Source: VRUE01 sp044867645 (GTDB lineage Bacteria; Actinomycetota; Thermoleophilia; Solirubrobacterales; 70-9). Taken from it: a DNA stretch of 14,892 nt. The translations under genes and the position numbers were made by a program. The notes under the pieces are model-generated. The model was given only the letters and a program-made list of their open reading frames with translations. It ran no database searches and was not told the origin of the DNA. How positions within the stretch are numbered: position 1 is the stretch's first letter; each line of letters begins with the position of its first letter. The stretch spans positions 1 to 14,892 of the forward strand of contig JBIOVI010000069.1 in NCBI GenBank assembly GCA_044867645.1, written 5' to 3'. Positions 1 through 6,667 of this stretch are shown piece after piece.

Positions 1-1
1 C

Positions 2-1171
2 GAGATGACCCGGATCATCTGGGGATTCATCAAGGAGAAGTTGATCGTCCCCTACCTCGAGGTGGAGCTTCTCTACTACGACCTCGGCATCGAGAGCCGC
101 GACGAGACCTCGGACCAGATCACCGTCGACGCGGCGAACGCGATCAAGGAGCACGGCGTGGGCGTCAAGTGCGCGACGATCACGCCGGACGAGGCCCGCG
201 TCCAGGAATTCGGCCTCAAGGAGATGTACCGCTCGCCGAACGGGACGATCCGCAACATCCTGGGCGGCGTCATCTTCCGCGAGCCCATCGTGATCTCGAA
301 CATCCCGCGCCTTGTCCCCAGCTGGACGAAGCCGATCATCGTCGGCCGTCACGCGTTCGGGGACCAGTACCGCGCCGAGGACACGCTGATCCCCGGCGCC
401 GGCAAACTGACGCTCACCTGGCAGCCCAAGGACGAGGGCGACCCGATCGAGATCGACGTCTTCGACTTTCCGGCCTCCGGGATCGCCATGGCGATGTACA
501 ACCTCGACGGGTCGATACGCGACTTCGCGCGGGCCTCGTTCCGTTACGGGCTGGACCGCGGCTACCCGGTCTACATGTCGACCAAGAACACGATCCTCAA
601 GAAGTACGACGGGCGCTTCAAGGACATCTTCCAGGAGACCTTCGACTCCGAGTTCCGCTCCGAGTTCGAGGAGAAGGGCCTCACCTACGAGCACCGCCTG
701 ATCGACGACATGGTCGCCGCCTCGCTCAAGTGGGAGGGCGGGTACGTATGGGCGTGCAAGAACTACGACGGAGACGTCCAGTCCGACACCGTCGCCCAGG
801 GCTTCGGGTCGCTCGGACTGATGACGAGCGTCCTGATGAGCCCCGACGGCAAGACCGTGGAGGCCGAGGCCGCCCACGGCACCGTGACGCGCCATTACCG
901 CCAGCACCAGCAGGGCAATCCCACCTCGACCAATCCGATTGCCTCGATCTTCGCCTGGACTCGGGCGCTGGCGGCGCGGGGGCGCCTGGACGGCACTCCG
1001 GAGGTGTCGGCGTTTGCCGACACGCTGGAGCGGGTGTGCATCGAGACGGTCGAGAGCGGCAAGATGACCAAGGACCTGGCGTTGCTCGTCGGGCCCGACC
1101 AGCAGTACCTGACGACCCAAGAGTTTCTCGCCGCGATTGACGAGCGTCTGCAGCGCGCCATGGCGTCCTAG
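2..1171 (+). CDS. icd: NADP-dependent isocitrate dehydrogenase, 5' end outside window
   Basis: Oxidatively decarboxylates isocitrate to 2-oxoglutarate in the TCA cycle, producing NADPH in the cytosol. The protein matches the homodimeric, eukaryote-like IDH type. Counting from the Met at base 5, it has the substrate loop SPNGTIRN (about 77-84), RLVPSW, RHAFGDQYRA (115-124), the STKNTILKKYDGRFKD segment carrying the catalytic Lys, the metal-binding Asp residues in IDDMVA and NYDGDVQSD, and AHGTVTRHYR, whose Arg-His pair contacts the NADP 2'-phosphate in this family. The ATG at base 5 is not the true start. The preceding codon (2-4, GAG) gives EMTRIIW, matching the family's internal GDEMTRIIW, so roughly 15-20 N-terminal residues lie upstream of the window. 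The malate dehydrogenase gene follows after 33 bases, probably co-transcribed. Identity is very secure; only the start is missing. Confidence 0.96.
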   Translation, partial: EMTRIIWGFIKEKLIVPYLEVELLYYDLGIESRDETSDQITVDAANAIKEHGVGVKCATITPDEARVQEFGLKEMYRSPNGTIRNILGGVIFREPIVISNIPRLVPSWTKPIIVGRHAFGDQYRAEDTLIPGAGKLTLTWQPKDEGDPIEIDVFDFPASGIAMAMYNLDGSIRDFARASFRYGLDRGYPVYMSTKNTILKKYDGRFKDIFQETFDSEFRSEFEEKGLTYEHRLIDDMVAASLKWEGGYVWACKNYDGDVQSDTVAQGFGSLGLMTSVLMSPDGKTVEAEAAHGTVTRHYRQHQQGNPTSTNPIASIFAWTRALAARGRLDGTPEVSAFADTLERVCIETVESGKMTKDLALLVGPDQQYLTTQEFLAAIDERLQRAMAS

Positions 1172-1191
1172 AACACCCAACCCACGACTTC

Positions 1192-1197
1192 AGGAGA
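1192..1197 (+). promoter_or_regulatory. Ribosome binding site of malate dehydrogenase
   Basis: AGGAGA lies 7 bases before the GTG at 1205. This fixes the GTG start and is one of the few textbook Shine-Dalgarno sequences in the window. Confidence 0.8.
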
Positions 1198-1204
1198 CGA
1201 TTAC

Positions 1205-2191
1205 GTGAGCACCCCCGTCAAAGTCACCGTCACCGGAGCAGCCGGCCAAATCGGCTACGCATTGCTGTTCCGGATCGCCAGCGGCCAGATGCTCGGCCCA
1301 GACACGCCGGTCGAGTTGAGCCTGCTGGAGATCCCCGATGCGGTCAAGGCCGCAGAGGGCACCGCGATGGAGCTAGAGGACTGCGCTTTCCCCTTGCTCA
1401 CCCGCGTTGACATCTTCGACGATCCAAAGCCAGCCTTCGACGGCTGCAACATCGGGCTCCTGGTCGGGGCCCGCCCGCGCGGGCCAGGCATGGAGCGGGC
1501 CGACCTGCTCGAGGCCAACGGTGGGATCTTCAAGCCACAGGGCGAAGCGATCGCGGCGGGGGCGGCAGACGACATCCGGGTGCTGGTGGTCGGGAACCCC
1601 GCCAACACCAACTGCTTGATCGCGTTGTCCAACGCCGATGGGGTGCCCGCCGAGCGTTTCACCGCGATGATGCGCCTCGATCACAATCGGGCGATCGCGC
1701 AGCTTGCCGGCAAGCTCCGTAAGCCGGTAACGGCGATCGCCAACATGACGGTCTGGGGCAACCACTCGACCAGCCAATACCCGGACCTGGTCAATGCCAG
1801 GGTCGACGGCGCGAGCGCCTGGGACGCGGTCGACGACGAGGCCTGGATCGGTGAGGAGTTCATCCCGCGGGTCGCCAAGCGCGGCGCCGCGATCATCGAG
1901 GCGCGGGGCGCCTCGAGCGCTGCCTCGGCCGCCAATGCCGCGATCGACCATGTCCATGACTGGGTGCTGGGCACCGCCGAGGGAGACTGGGTCTCGATGG
2001 GAGTGCCGGCCGATGGCTCTTACGGGATCGAGGAGGGTGTCGTCGCCGGCCAGCCCTGCAGCTGCTCCGGCGGGGAGTGGAAGCTGGTCGAGGGTCTCGA
2101 GGTGCCTGAGTTCTCGCGTGCTCGCATCGATGCCAGCATCGCCGAGCTTCGCGAGGAGCGTGAAGCCGTTAGTCAGCTCGGTTTGGTCTGA
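1205..2191 (+). CDS. mdh: Malate dehydrogenase (NAD-dependent)
   Basis: Interconverts malate and oxaloacetate in the cytosol, the last step of the TCA cycle. The 328-residue length is usual for the cytosolic-type MDH. Visible motifs are the Rossmann glycine loop GAAGQIG (11-17), the mobile-loop arginines in GARPRGPGMERADLL, NPANTN for cofactor binding, MMRLDHNRA with the relay Asp159, and WGNHS with catalytic His187. The start is GTG at 1205, chosen because AGGAGA sits 7 bases upstream and the glycine loop then falls at the normal distance from the N-terminus. It follows icd by 33 bases with no hairpin between them, so the two probably share a transcript. A bidirectional hairpin follows the stop. 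The codon use is normal for the window. Confidence 0.96.
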   Translation: MSTPVKVTVTGAAGQIGYALLFRIASGQMLGPDTPVELSLLEIPDAVKAAEGTAMELEDCAFPLLTRVDIFDDPKPAFDGCNIGLLVGARPRGPGMERADLLEANGGIFKPQGEAIAAGAADDIRVLVVGNPANTNCLIALSNADGVPAERFTAMMRLDHNRAIAQLAGKLRKPVTAIANMTVWGNHSTSQYPDLVNARVDGASAWDAVDDEAWIGEEFIPRVAKRGAAIIEARGASSAASAANAAIDHVHDWVLGTAEGDWVSMGVPADGSYGIEEGVVAGQPCSCSGGEWKLVEGLEVPEFSRARIDASIAELREEREAVSQLGLV

Positions 2192-2207
2192 GTCGAGTCC
2201 AAACGCA

Positions 2208-2234
2208 AAGAGGCCGGCGCAAGGCCGGCCTCTT
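2208..2234. terminator. Bidirectional hairpin terminator between convergent genes
   Basis: Perfect 11-base-pair stem (2208-2218 with 2224-2234, arm AAGAGGCCGGC) and a 5-base loop. It begins 17 bases after the mdh stop and 21 bases beyond the stop of the convergent minus-strand gene, so it can serve both. No long U-tract is present on the plus side, as is common in GC-rich actinobacteria; the minus-strand exit reads TTTGCGTTT. Confidence 0.8.
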
Positions 2235-2254
2235 CCAAGTGCAAGTTCGTGCCT

Positions 2255-2641
2255 CTATTTGGAGGGGAAGTACTGACGCCCTTTCTTCTTCACCCTTCCC
2301 TCTTTCTCCATGTCGCCAAGCACCCGGTAGAGATAGTTGGGTTTGATTTTCATCGTCTTGGCGATCTCTGAGGCGCTGATGCCGGGACTGCCCTCGACAA
2401 GGGCCACCGCCTGGTCGGCCCGGGTGCCTTTGCGCCGGCGCCGCCGCCGCGGAGCGCCAGTCGCAGCCGCTTTCGTGCCCGACCCGCGTGGACGGCCGGG
2501 ACGGCGACCGGGACGCCCGGCTACTTTCCCGCCCAGCTCGGCGAGGGCGCGCTCAAGGCGCTTGCGCTCGTCGTCCAACTCGGCAAGGCGCTTCTGGACC
2601 AGACTGCGAGCCTCGTCGAGTACGTGAGTGGTGCTTGGCAT
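2255..2641 (-). CDS. Basic AT-hook-like/winged-helix DNA-binding protein, possible nucleoid protein
   Basis: A 128-residue protein I cannot assign to a named family. In order it shows a charged, heptad-like helix (about 6-36) that could be a dimerising coiled coil; a Gly-Arg-Pro-rich linker GRPGRRPGRPRG (42-53) with repeated GRP/RPGR cores like AT-hooks; a run of six arginines (65-70); and a C-terminal domain (about 75-125) that reads as a winged helix, with SASEIAKTMKIKPNYLYRVL as the helix-turn-helix and a Lys-rich wing. DNA binding is therefore well supported; a nucleoid or global-regulator role is inference. I chose ATG 2641 because GAAAGGA lies 5 bases upstream. The frame stays open to 2716, but that extension has no ribosome site and looks non-coding. 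It converges on mdh and shares its terminator. Two inverted repeats lie upstream. Confidence 0.85.
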   Translation of the reverse strand: MPSTTHVLDEARSLVQKRLAELDDERKRLERALAELGGKVAGRPGRRPGRPRGSGTKAAATGAPRRRRRRKGTRADQAVALVEGSPGISASEIAKTMKIKPNYLYRVLGDMEKEGRVKKKGRQYFPSK

Positions 2642-2646
2642 CTCGT

Positions 2647-2653
2647 TCCTTTC
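2647..2653 (-). promoter_or_regulatory. Ribosome binding site of the AT-hook protein gene
   Basis: On the minus strand GAAAGGA ends 5 bases before the ATG at 2641. It decides this start over the longer open frame. Confidence 0.7.
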
Positions 2654-2680
2654 GACCGGTGGGGTTGCTGTTACTGAAAT

Positions 2681-2693
2681 TTCCAAATTGGAA
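2681..2693. promoter_or_regulatory. AT-rich palindrome upstream of the AT-hook gene, possible operator
   Basis: TTCCAAATTGGAA is a perfect 6+1+6 palindrome, 39 bases upstream of the ATG at 2641. It stands out in a GC-rich genome. Its AT-rich core would suit an AT-hook protein, so autoregulation is possible but unproven. Confidence 0.4.
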
Positions 2694-2713
2694 GTATGGG
2701 AACCGCAGTGTTG

Positions 2714-2733
2714 CACAGTCCATTGTGACTGTG
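2714..2733. promoter_or_regulatory. Inverted repeat with 6-base spacer, possible operator
   Basis: CACAGTC (2714-2720) and GACTGTG (2727-2733) are perfect 7-base inverted arms whose centres are 13 bases apart. The site lies between the desaturase stop (2771) and the AT-hook gene start (2641). It could be an operator for the AT-hook gene or a weak terminator stem for the desaturase transcript, since both run on the minus strand. Confidence 0.35.
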
Positions 2734-2770
2734 ACCGAATCTCTGGACAGATTGGCCTACGTGAACCTGA

Positions 2771-3700
2771 CTATTTGGACAGGTACGCAGAAACTTCACG
2801 TTTGTGTCGAGTGGCTCGTTCCGCCTGTCGCTCGGGTGAGATGCGAACCACTTTTCGTGCGAGGCCAAGTTTCTCCATCGCGGCGATGATCGTCGCGGAC
2901 GGGTCGAGCTCCCAGCGCTTCAAGCCATGAACGGCGGAGCGAGGGAAGGCGTGATGATTGTGATGCCAGGACTCGCCAAGCGATGGCAGCGCCAACCAAA
3001 AGACGTTGGTGGAGCGATCGTCGGTGTCGAAGCGCCTCTGGCCCAGAAAGTGGCACACCGAGTTGACGCTCCAGGTGACGTGATGGACGAAGAAAACTCG
3101 AACGAGGCCGCCCCAGAGTAGCCCGGTTGCGGCACCGGCAAGAGTGCCGCTCACCAGGTAGCCGGCCAGGGCTGGCAGCACCAGGCCTGCAAGCAGCAGG
3201 GGAACGAACTGACGACTGATCGTGCGCATCCCCGGGTCCTCGTACAGGTCGGGCGCGTAACGCCTCCAGTCTGCCCGCCCCTGTGTCGAAAGCAGCCAGC
3301 CGGTGTGCGCATGCCAGAGCCCGGCCAACACCCCACGAATTCCGGTGCCGTGTCCCACATGGGGGCTGTGAGGGTCGCCGTCCTTGTCGGTGTGAGCGTG
3401 GTGTTTGCGGTGGTCTGCGACCCAGGAGATAACCGGGCCCTGAACCGCCATCGAGCCGAGCACGGCAAACAGATACTCGATGGTCTTCGAGGTCTGAAAG
3501 GAACGGTGGGTGAGAAGGCGATGAAAGCCCACGGTGATCCCCGCCGCGGTCAATAGGTACATCGCAGCGGCGATAGCCAAGTCGACGGGACTGACCAGCC
3601 GGTTCCAGAAGAGGATCGCGGCAGCGACCGTCGCGGCAAAGGGGAGGACGACGGCGCCGAGGTTGGCGATCTTCTCCGGCTTCCCCATCTCTGAATGCAC
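2771..3700 (-). CDS. Membrane acyl (delta-9 type) fatty acid desaturase
   Basis: An integral-membrane di-iron desaturase that introduces a double bond into an acyl chain, probably acyl-CoA at the delta-9 position, thereby adjusting membrane fluidity. It has the three diagnostic histidine boxes: HRLLTH (60-65), HRKHH (97-101) and HHNHH (246-250, in GESWHHNHHAFPRSA). Extra conserved residues include the His-rich DPHSPH segment and NSVCHFLG. Hydrophobic segments lie near 14-31, 38-57, 74-91, 165-183 and 186-205, giving the usual two-pair membrane topology. At 309 residues it is typical of the bacterial stearoyl-CoA-desaturase-like group. Start: GTG at 3700, or ATG at 3688 (305 residues); neither has a clear ribosome site, so the start is uncertain by four codons. 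It is divergent from a PucR-type regulator across 77 bases, which suggests control by that regulator. Confidence 0.92.
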   Translation of the reverse strand: MHSEMGKPEKIANLGAVVLPFAATVAAAILFWNRLVSPVDLAIAAAMYLLTAAGITVGFHRLLTHRSFQTSKTIEYLFAVLGSMAVQGPVISWVADHRKHHAHTDKDGDPHSPHVGHGTGIRGVLAGLWHAHTGWLLSTQGRADWRRYAPDLYEDPGMRTISRQFVPLLLAGLVLPALAGYLVSGTLAGAATGLLWGGLVRVFFVHHVTWSVNSVCHFLGQRRFDTDDRSTNVFWLALPSLGESWHHNHHAFPRSAVHGLKRWELDPSATIIAAMEKLGLARKVVRISPERQAERATRHKREVSAYLSK

Positions 3701-3777
3701 GACAGAGAACTTACGCTGGTTGGGATGAGGTATTTTGCCCGTACTGAACTTTTTTAGGGCTAATTCTTATTAGATAG
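3701..3777. promoter_or_regulatory. Divergent AT-rich promoter region with a palindrome
   Basis: This 77-base gap between the divergent desaturase and PucR-type genes is markedly AT-rich for the window and must hold both promoters. CTAAT-TCTT-ATTAG (3760-3773) is a perfect 5-base inverted repeat ending 4 bases before the PucR ATG. TTGCCC at 3735-3740 could be a -35 box for the plus-strand gene. I cannot place a convincing -10 for either direction. Confidence 0.5.
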
Positions 3778-4986
3778 ATGATAAAAAAGAAAGATGTGCA
3801 CGCTTGGGAAGCCTTGCCGGTCGGCGTCGCCGACCTGATCGAGCCCGAGCTCGACGCGGCCACGGTCGAAATCCTCGACGCGATCGCTCGTGAGGTCCCC
3901 GGTTATGCCCGCCCACTCGAGGGAAGCTTTGGTCGTGGAGTGCGCCGCGGGGTAAGCGAAGCCCTGTGCCAGTTCGTCGCCTTGATCCGTGAGCCGGAAG
4001 CCGGCCGGGGGGTCGGGCGTGACGTCTACGTCGAGCTCGGTCGGGGCGAGCTGCGGCAAGGGCGCACCTTGGATTCGCTGCAGGCCGCCTACCGCGTAGG
4101 AGCTCGAGTCGCCTGGCGGCGCATTTCCGCCGCCGGACGCAAGGCAAATCTCGATGCCGAGGTGCTCAGCTTGCTCGCCGAGGCGATCTTCGCCTACATC
4201 GACGAGCTCTCCGCCGATTCGGTCGAGGGTTATGCCGAGGCGCAGCGCGAGGTCGAGGACGAGCGCCGCCGCCATGTTGCCGAGCTGGCGGGGTTGCTGG
4301 TCCGCACGCCGCCGGCTGAGCCGTCGGATGTCAGCGGCGCCGCGCGGCTCGCTGCCTGGACCGTGCCCGGTAGGGCCGCAGCGCTGGCCTGCGACGAGGA
4401 CGCGCTTGCTGTTGTGGCAAGGAGACTGCCGGCCGATGCGCTGGCAACGACGCTGGAAGGGAGCGGCTGCATCCTCTTTCCAGATCCCGACGGGCCGGGC
4501 CGGGCCGCGCTCCTCGAGCGGGCTGCCGGTGACCGTCTCGTGGCCGTCGGCCCTGGTGGACCGTCCGCCGAGCTTGCGGCTTCGTGGTCGCTTGCCAAGG
4601 CGGCGTTCGGCGCGGCACAATCCGGCGCCCTGCCTGCCGCGGGGCTGCTGCGGGTCGAGGACCACCTCGTTGACTTGCTGCTCTTCGAGGGGGGCGCGCT
4701 GGCGAGGCGCATCGCCGCCGGCCGGTTGGCGCCGCTCGATGCACTGAGCGAGAAGTCAAGCCAGCGGATGCGCGAGAGCGCCCTGGCCTACGTCAGACTT
4801 GGGGGCAACGCGGTGGCGATGGCCGCCGAGCTGCATGTTCATCCTCAGACTGCCCGCTACCGGAGCGCGCGTCTGCGCGAGCTGCTCGGCGACCAGCTCG
4901 ACGATCCCGATGCGCGTTTCGAGCTCGAGATCGCTCTGCGGCACCAGCAGGAGGCGACGACGACGGTCTCCTCTCGCGGGAATTGA
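3778..4986 (+). CDS. PucR/CdaR-type transcriptional regulator
   Basis: A 402-residue regulator of the PucR family. The C-terminal domain (about 330-392) carries the characteristic helix-turn-helix, with ALAYVRLGGN, then AVAMAAELHVHPQTARYR, then LRELLG. The N-terminal 150 residues are all-helical, with LREGRTLDSLQAAYR-like sequence and an RVAWRRI segment, resembling the RsbT-antagonist-like helical domain found in many actinobacterial PucR proteins. The middle is a degenerate GGDEF-like linker typical of the family. I kept ATG 3778; GTG 3796 is an in-frame alternative that would drop the lysine-rich MIKKKD start, and neither has a strong ribosome site. Because it diverges from the desaturase and shares its promoter gap, it may control that gene and possibly the fatty-acid-hydroxylase-like gene that converges on it. 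The inducer is unknown. Confidence 0.88.
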   Translation: MIKKKDVHAWEALPVGVADLIEPELDAATVEILDAIAREVPGYARPLEGSFGRGVRRGVSEALCQFVALIREPEAGRGVGRDVYVELGRGELRQGRTLDSLQAAYRVGARVAWRRISAAGRKANLDAEVLSLLAEAIFAYIDELSADSVEGYAEAQREVEDERRRHVAELAGLLVRTPPAEPSDVSGAARLAAWTVPGRAAALACDEDALAVVARRLPADALATTLEGSGCILFPDPDGPGRAALLERAAGDRLVAVGPGGPSAELAASWSLAKAAFGAAQSGALPAAGLLRVEDHLVDLLLFEGGALARRIAAGRLAPLDALSEKSSQRMRESALAYVRLGGNAVAMAAELHVHPQTARYRSARLRELLGDQLDDPDARFELEIALRHQQEATTTVSSRGN

Positions 4987-5022
4987 GGTCGCACGCGCCT
5001 CGCGCTTAGCGACGATGGTTGA

Positions 5023-5040
5023 GCGCGGCTGGCGCCGCGC
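5023..5040. terminator. Short GC hairpin after the PucR-type gene
   Basis: Perfect 7-base-pair stem GCGCGGC/GCCGCGC with a TGGC loop, 36 bases after the PucR stop and inside the convergent gap. It has no T-tract, so the terminator call is tentative. Confidence 0.3.
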
Positions 5041-5103
5041 AGGAGGCAGATTGCATATCGCCGCTTCGCGACATTCCGCGAGAGGAGACCGCCGTCGCCT
5101 CGA

Positions 5104-5141
5104 CGCCACCCGGCGCCGCGTGGCGGAAGCTGGCGATTTTT
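5104..5141 (+). terminator. Palindromic hairpin followed by T5, candidate terminator in the convergent gap
   Basis: Bases 5104-5125 form a near-perfect 22-base palindrome (CGCCAC, CGGC, GCCG, GTGGCG with one C/C mismatch pair). A run of five T follows at 5137-5141, 11 bases beyond the stem. It could end the PucR transcript; the stem could also serve the convergent hydroxylase-like gene, whose stop is at 5185. The gap from 4987 to 5184 holds nothing else that I recognise. Confidence 0.4.
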
Positions 5142-5184
5142 GAGCTGCTCGGGGACGGAGCGCTGGCGCTAGGCGTGCTGACCT

Positions 5185-5814
5185 CTACGGCCGGCGGCGC
5201 TGCCTGGGCAGGGTGCGGAAGACGACGTCCCAGAGCGGTGAGGAGACGCCGTAGCCGAAGCGATGGTCCTGGAAGTGGTGGCGCATGTGCTGCTCGCGCA
5301 GGCGTTTGCCGAGGTCGGATTTCGGCACGAAGTGGTGGACGTAGTAGTGCGTGTAGTCGTAGACGAGGTAGCCCGCGATGAAGCCGCCGAAGAGCGGGTA
5401 GGCCGCCGGGGTGCCGAAAACCAGCGTGAAGGCGAGGAGAAAGAGGGCGGCCAGCGGAATCGCGACTGCCGGCGGCATCACCAGTCGCAGCTTGTCGTTG
5501 GGGTGGTCGTGGTGGATGCCGTGGATGATGAAGTGCATCCTTCGCCCGAAGGCGTTGTCGGGCTCCCAGTGGAAGATGAGCCGGTGCAGCCAGTACTCGG
5601 TCAGCGTCCAGATGGCGACCCCGCCGAGGCTGAGCAGCGCCAGCTTCCAGGCGGCGAGGCCGCCGTCGACGCCCAGCCACTCCATCGCCACGATCACCGG
5701 CACGAAGACGATCGCCGGGATCGCCGGGTGCACACGTGAGAAGAAGTTGAGGAATTCGCTCTCGAAGAGCTGCGGCGAGGCCGCGAGCTTGTCGGCGCGT
5801 TTCTGAGCCTCCAT
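5185..5814 (-). CDS. Fatty acid hydroxylase/sterol desaturase superfamily membrane protein
   Basis: A 209-residue di-iron membrane oxygenase of the fatty acid hydroxylase superfamily, closest in motif pattern to fatty acid 2-hydroxylases. Histidine clusters in order are HRLIFH (77-82), HFIIHGIHHDHP (94-105), HYYVHH (156-161) and HMRHHF with a further His (176-184), the expected set for two irons. Hydrophobic spans at about 33-47, 56-72, 116-133 and 140-155 give a four-segment membrane protein with the His boxes facing the cytosol. The likely substrate is an acyl chain of a membrane lipid; this is inference. I chose ATG 5814 (MEAQKR). The frame is open to a TTG at 5886, but that extension (PASCGSRLSPSLPL) does not look conserved; no clear ribosome site supports either. 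It converges on the PucR-type gene, so together with the desaturase it frames a lipid-modification block. Confidence 0.88.
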   Translation of the reverse strand: MEAQKRADKLAASPQLFESEFLNFFSRVHPAIPAIVFVPVIVAMEWLGVDGGLAAWKLALLSLGGVAIWTLTEYWLHRLIFHWEPDNAFGRRMHFIIHGIHHDHPNDKLRLVMPPAVAIPLAALFLLAFTLVFGTPAAYPLFGGFIAGYLVYDYTHYYVHHFVPKSDLGKRLREQHMRHHFQDHRFGYGVSSPLWDVVFRTLPRQRRRP

Positions 5815-5912
5815 CCGTGCCAATGGTAGCGACGGGGATAGCCGACTCCCGCAAGACGCGGGGAAGATGTCAACGGCCTGTGTCAAGAACGTTGCGCTTT
5901 GCGGAATCAGGC

Positions 5913-5929
5913 GTCACGAAAGTGTCACG
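5913..5929. repeat. Two GTCACG direct repeats one helical turn apart
   Basis: GTCACG occurs at 5913-5918 and again at 5924-5929, an 11-base period, in the divergent gap just upstream of the small Cys-rich gene. The pair could be tandem half-sites for a regulator; with six-base units chance is a real possibility. Confidence 0.25.
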
Positions 5930-5940
5930 GCGATGGCAAC

Positions 5941-6126
5941 ATGGCCGCCGTGCCGCGCAAGAAACAACCCAGCTGCGACGACTGCTACTTCCGCAAGAAC
6001 TTGCTCTGCGCGCTCGAGCTGGAGGAGCCCTGCACGACCTTTCGCGAGAACCGTCCCGAGGGTCTCGTTCCGCCCCGGCAGCCAGTACTGCTCATGCGAC
6101 CTCCCCGCTGGGCAGCGCAGGCTTAG
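5941..6126 (+). CDS. Small four-cysteine protein of unknown function, possible metal-binding
   Basis: A 61-residue protein. It opens with a short basic stretch (PRKKQ), followed by CDDCYFRKNLLCALELEEPC, that is C-x2-C-x6-C-x7-C at residues 12-30, then TTFRENRPEGLVPPRQP. Four regularly spaced cysteines suggest a small zinc- or iron-sulfur-binding knuckle; the function is unknown and I do not assign one. I believe it is real because its codons are strongly G/C at third positions, the cysteines and the PEGLVPP segment look like conserved protein, and the overlapping frame on the same strand has no such features. ATG 5941 is the best start; an in-frame start at 5899 would add 14 residues. No good ribosome site is visible. 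It diverges from the hydroxylase-like gene across 126 bases and is followed by a long hairpin before hsp20. Confidence 0.7.
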   Translation: MAAVPRKKQPSCDDCYFRKNLLCALELEEPCTTFRENRPEGLVPPRQPVLLMRPPRWAAQA

Positions 6127-6142
6127 CTCGCGCGGGGTGGCG

Positions 6143-6191
6143 CGGGGATGGAGGGGTTCGGACGGGTGAGTCCGCGACCCCTCCATCCCCG
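6143..6191 (+). terminator. Long two-tier hairpin between the Cys4 gene and hsp20
   Basis: A perfect 15-base-pair outer stem (6143-6157 with 6177-6191, arm CGGGGATGGAGGGGT) encloses a 5-base-pair inner stem (6159-6163 with 6170-6174, CGGAC/GTCCG). It starts 17 bases after the Cys4 stop and ends 34 bases before the Hsp20 ATG. No T-tract follows. The simplest reading is a terminator for the upstream gene; if transcription passes through, it would be a 5' leader structure of the hsp20-lon transcript. A tandem 10-base repeat (GCGCGGGGTG/GCGCGGGGAT, 6130-6149) overlaps its left side. Confidence 0.6.
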
Positions 6192-6224
6192 TCACAGGAC
6201 CCGCGCGCCGCTATGTTTTGCCCC

Positions 6225-6667
6225 ATGCCCGAGCGAGACTTGTTTGCCAATTTTGCCCGCATGCGGCGGGAGATGGACCAGATGCTGGGCGGGGCTTGGG
6301 GACGGACGACGTATGTGAGTCGCCGTAGCACCGGATTTTCGCCCAATATCGACGTCTACTACTGCGGGGAACCGCAGCGGGCGGTGGTCAAGGTCGATCT
6401 CGCCGGGGTCGATCTCGACGCGGTCGGGATCGAGGTCAGCGGTAGGCAGCTGGCGATCGTTGGGGAGCGGCCAGTACAGGAGACCGAAGGCAGGGTCTAC
6501 CAGCAGGTCGAGATCCCCTCCGGCCCGTTCCGCCGTGTGGTGGAGCTGCAGGTCGACGTCGATGCCGACAGCGCCAAGGCGACCTACGACGACGGGATCC
6601 TGCGGATCGAGCTGCCGCTGCGCGATCCCGCGCAGACCACGCGGCGCGTGCCGATCGGACGCGACTG

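Noticed and set aside
3760..4665. 301-codon minus-strand frame antisense to the PucR-type gene
   Set aside because: No motif; the plus-strand frame ends in a clear PucR helix-turn-helix.
6150..6165. Shared GGGTTCGG octamer in the hairpins at 6143-6191 and 14031-14134
   Set aside because: Eight GC-rich bases recur easily by chance; the structural positions differ (stem versus loop).
5817..6212. Open frame extending hsp20 upstream by more than 130 codons
   Set aside because: It crosses the hairpin and the Cys4 gene in another frame, and the extension is unlike any Hsp20 N-terminus. The start at 6225 gives normal family length.
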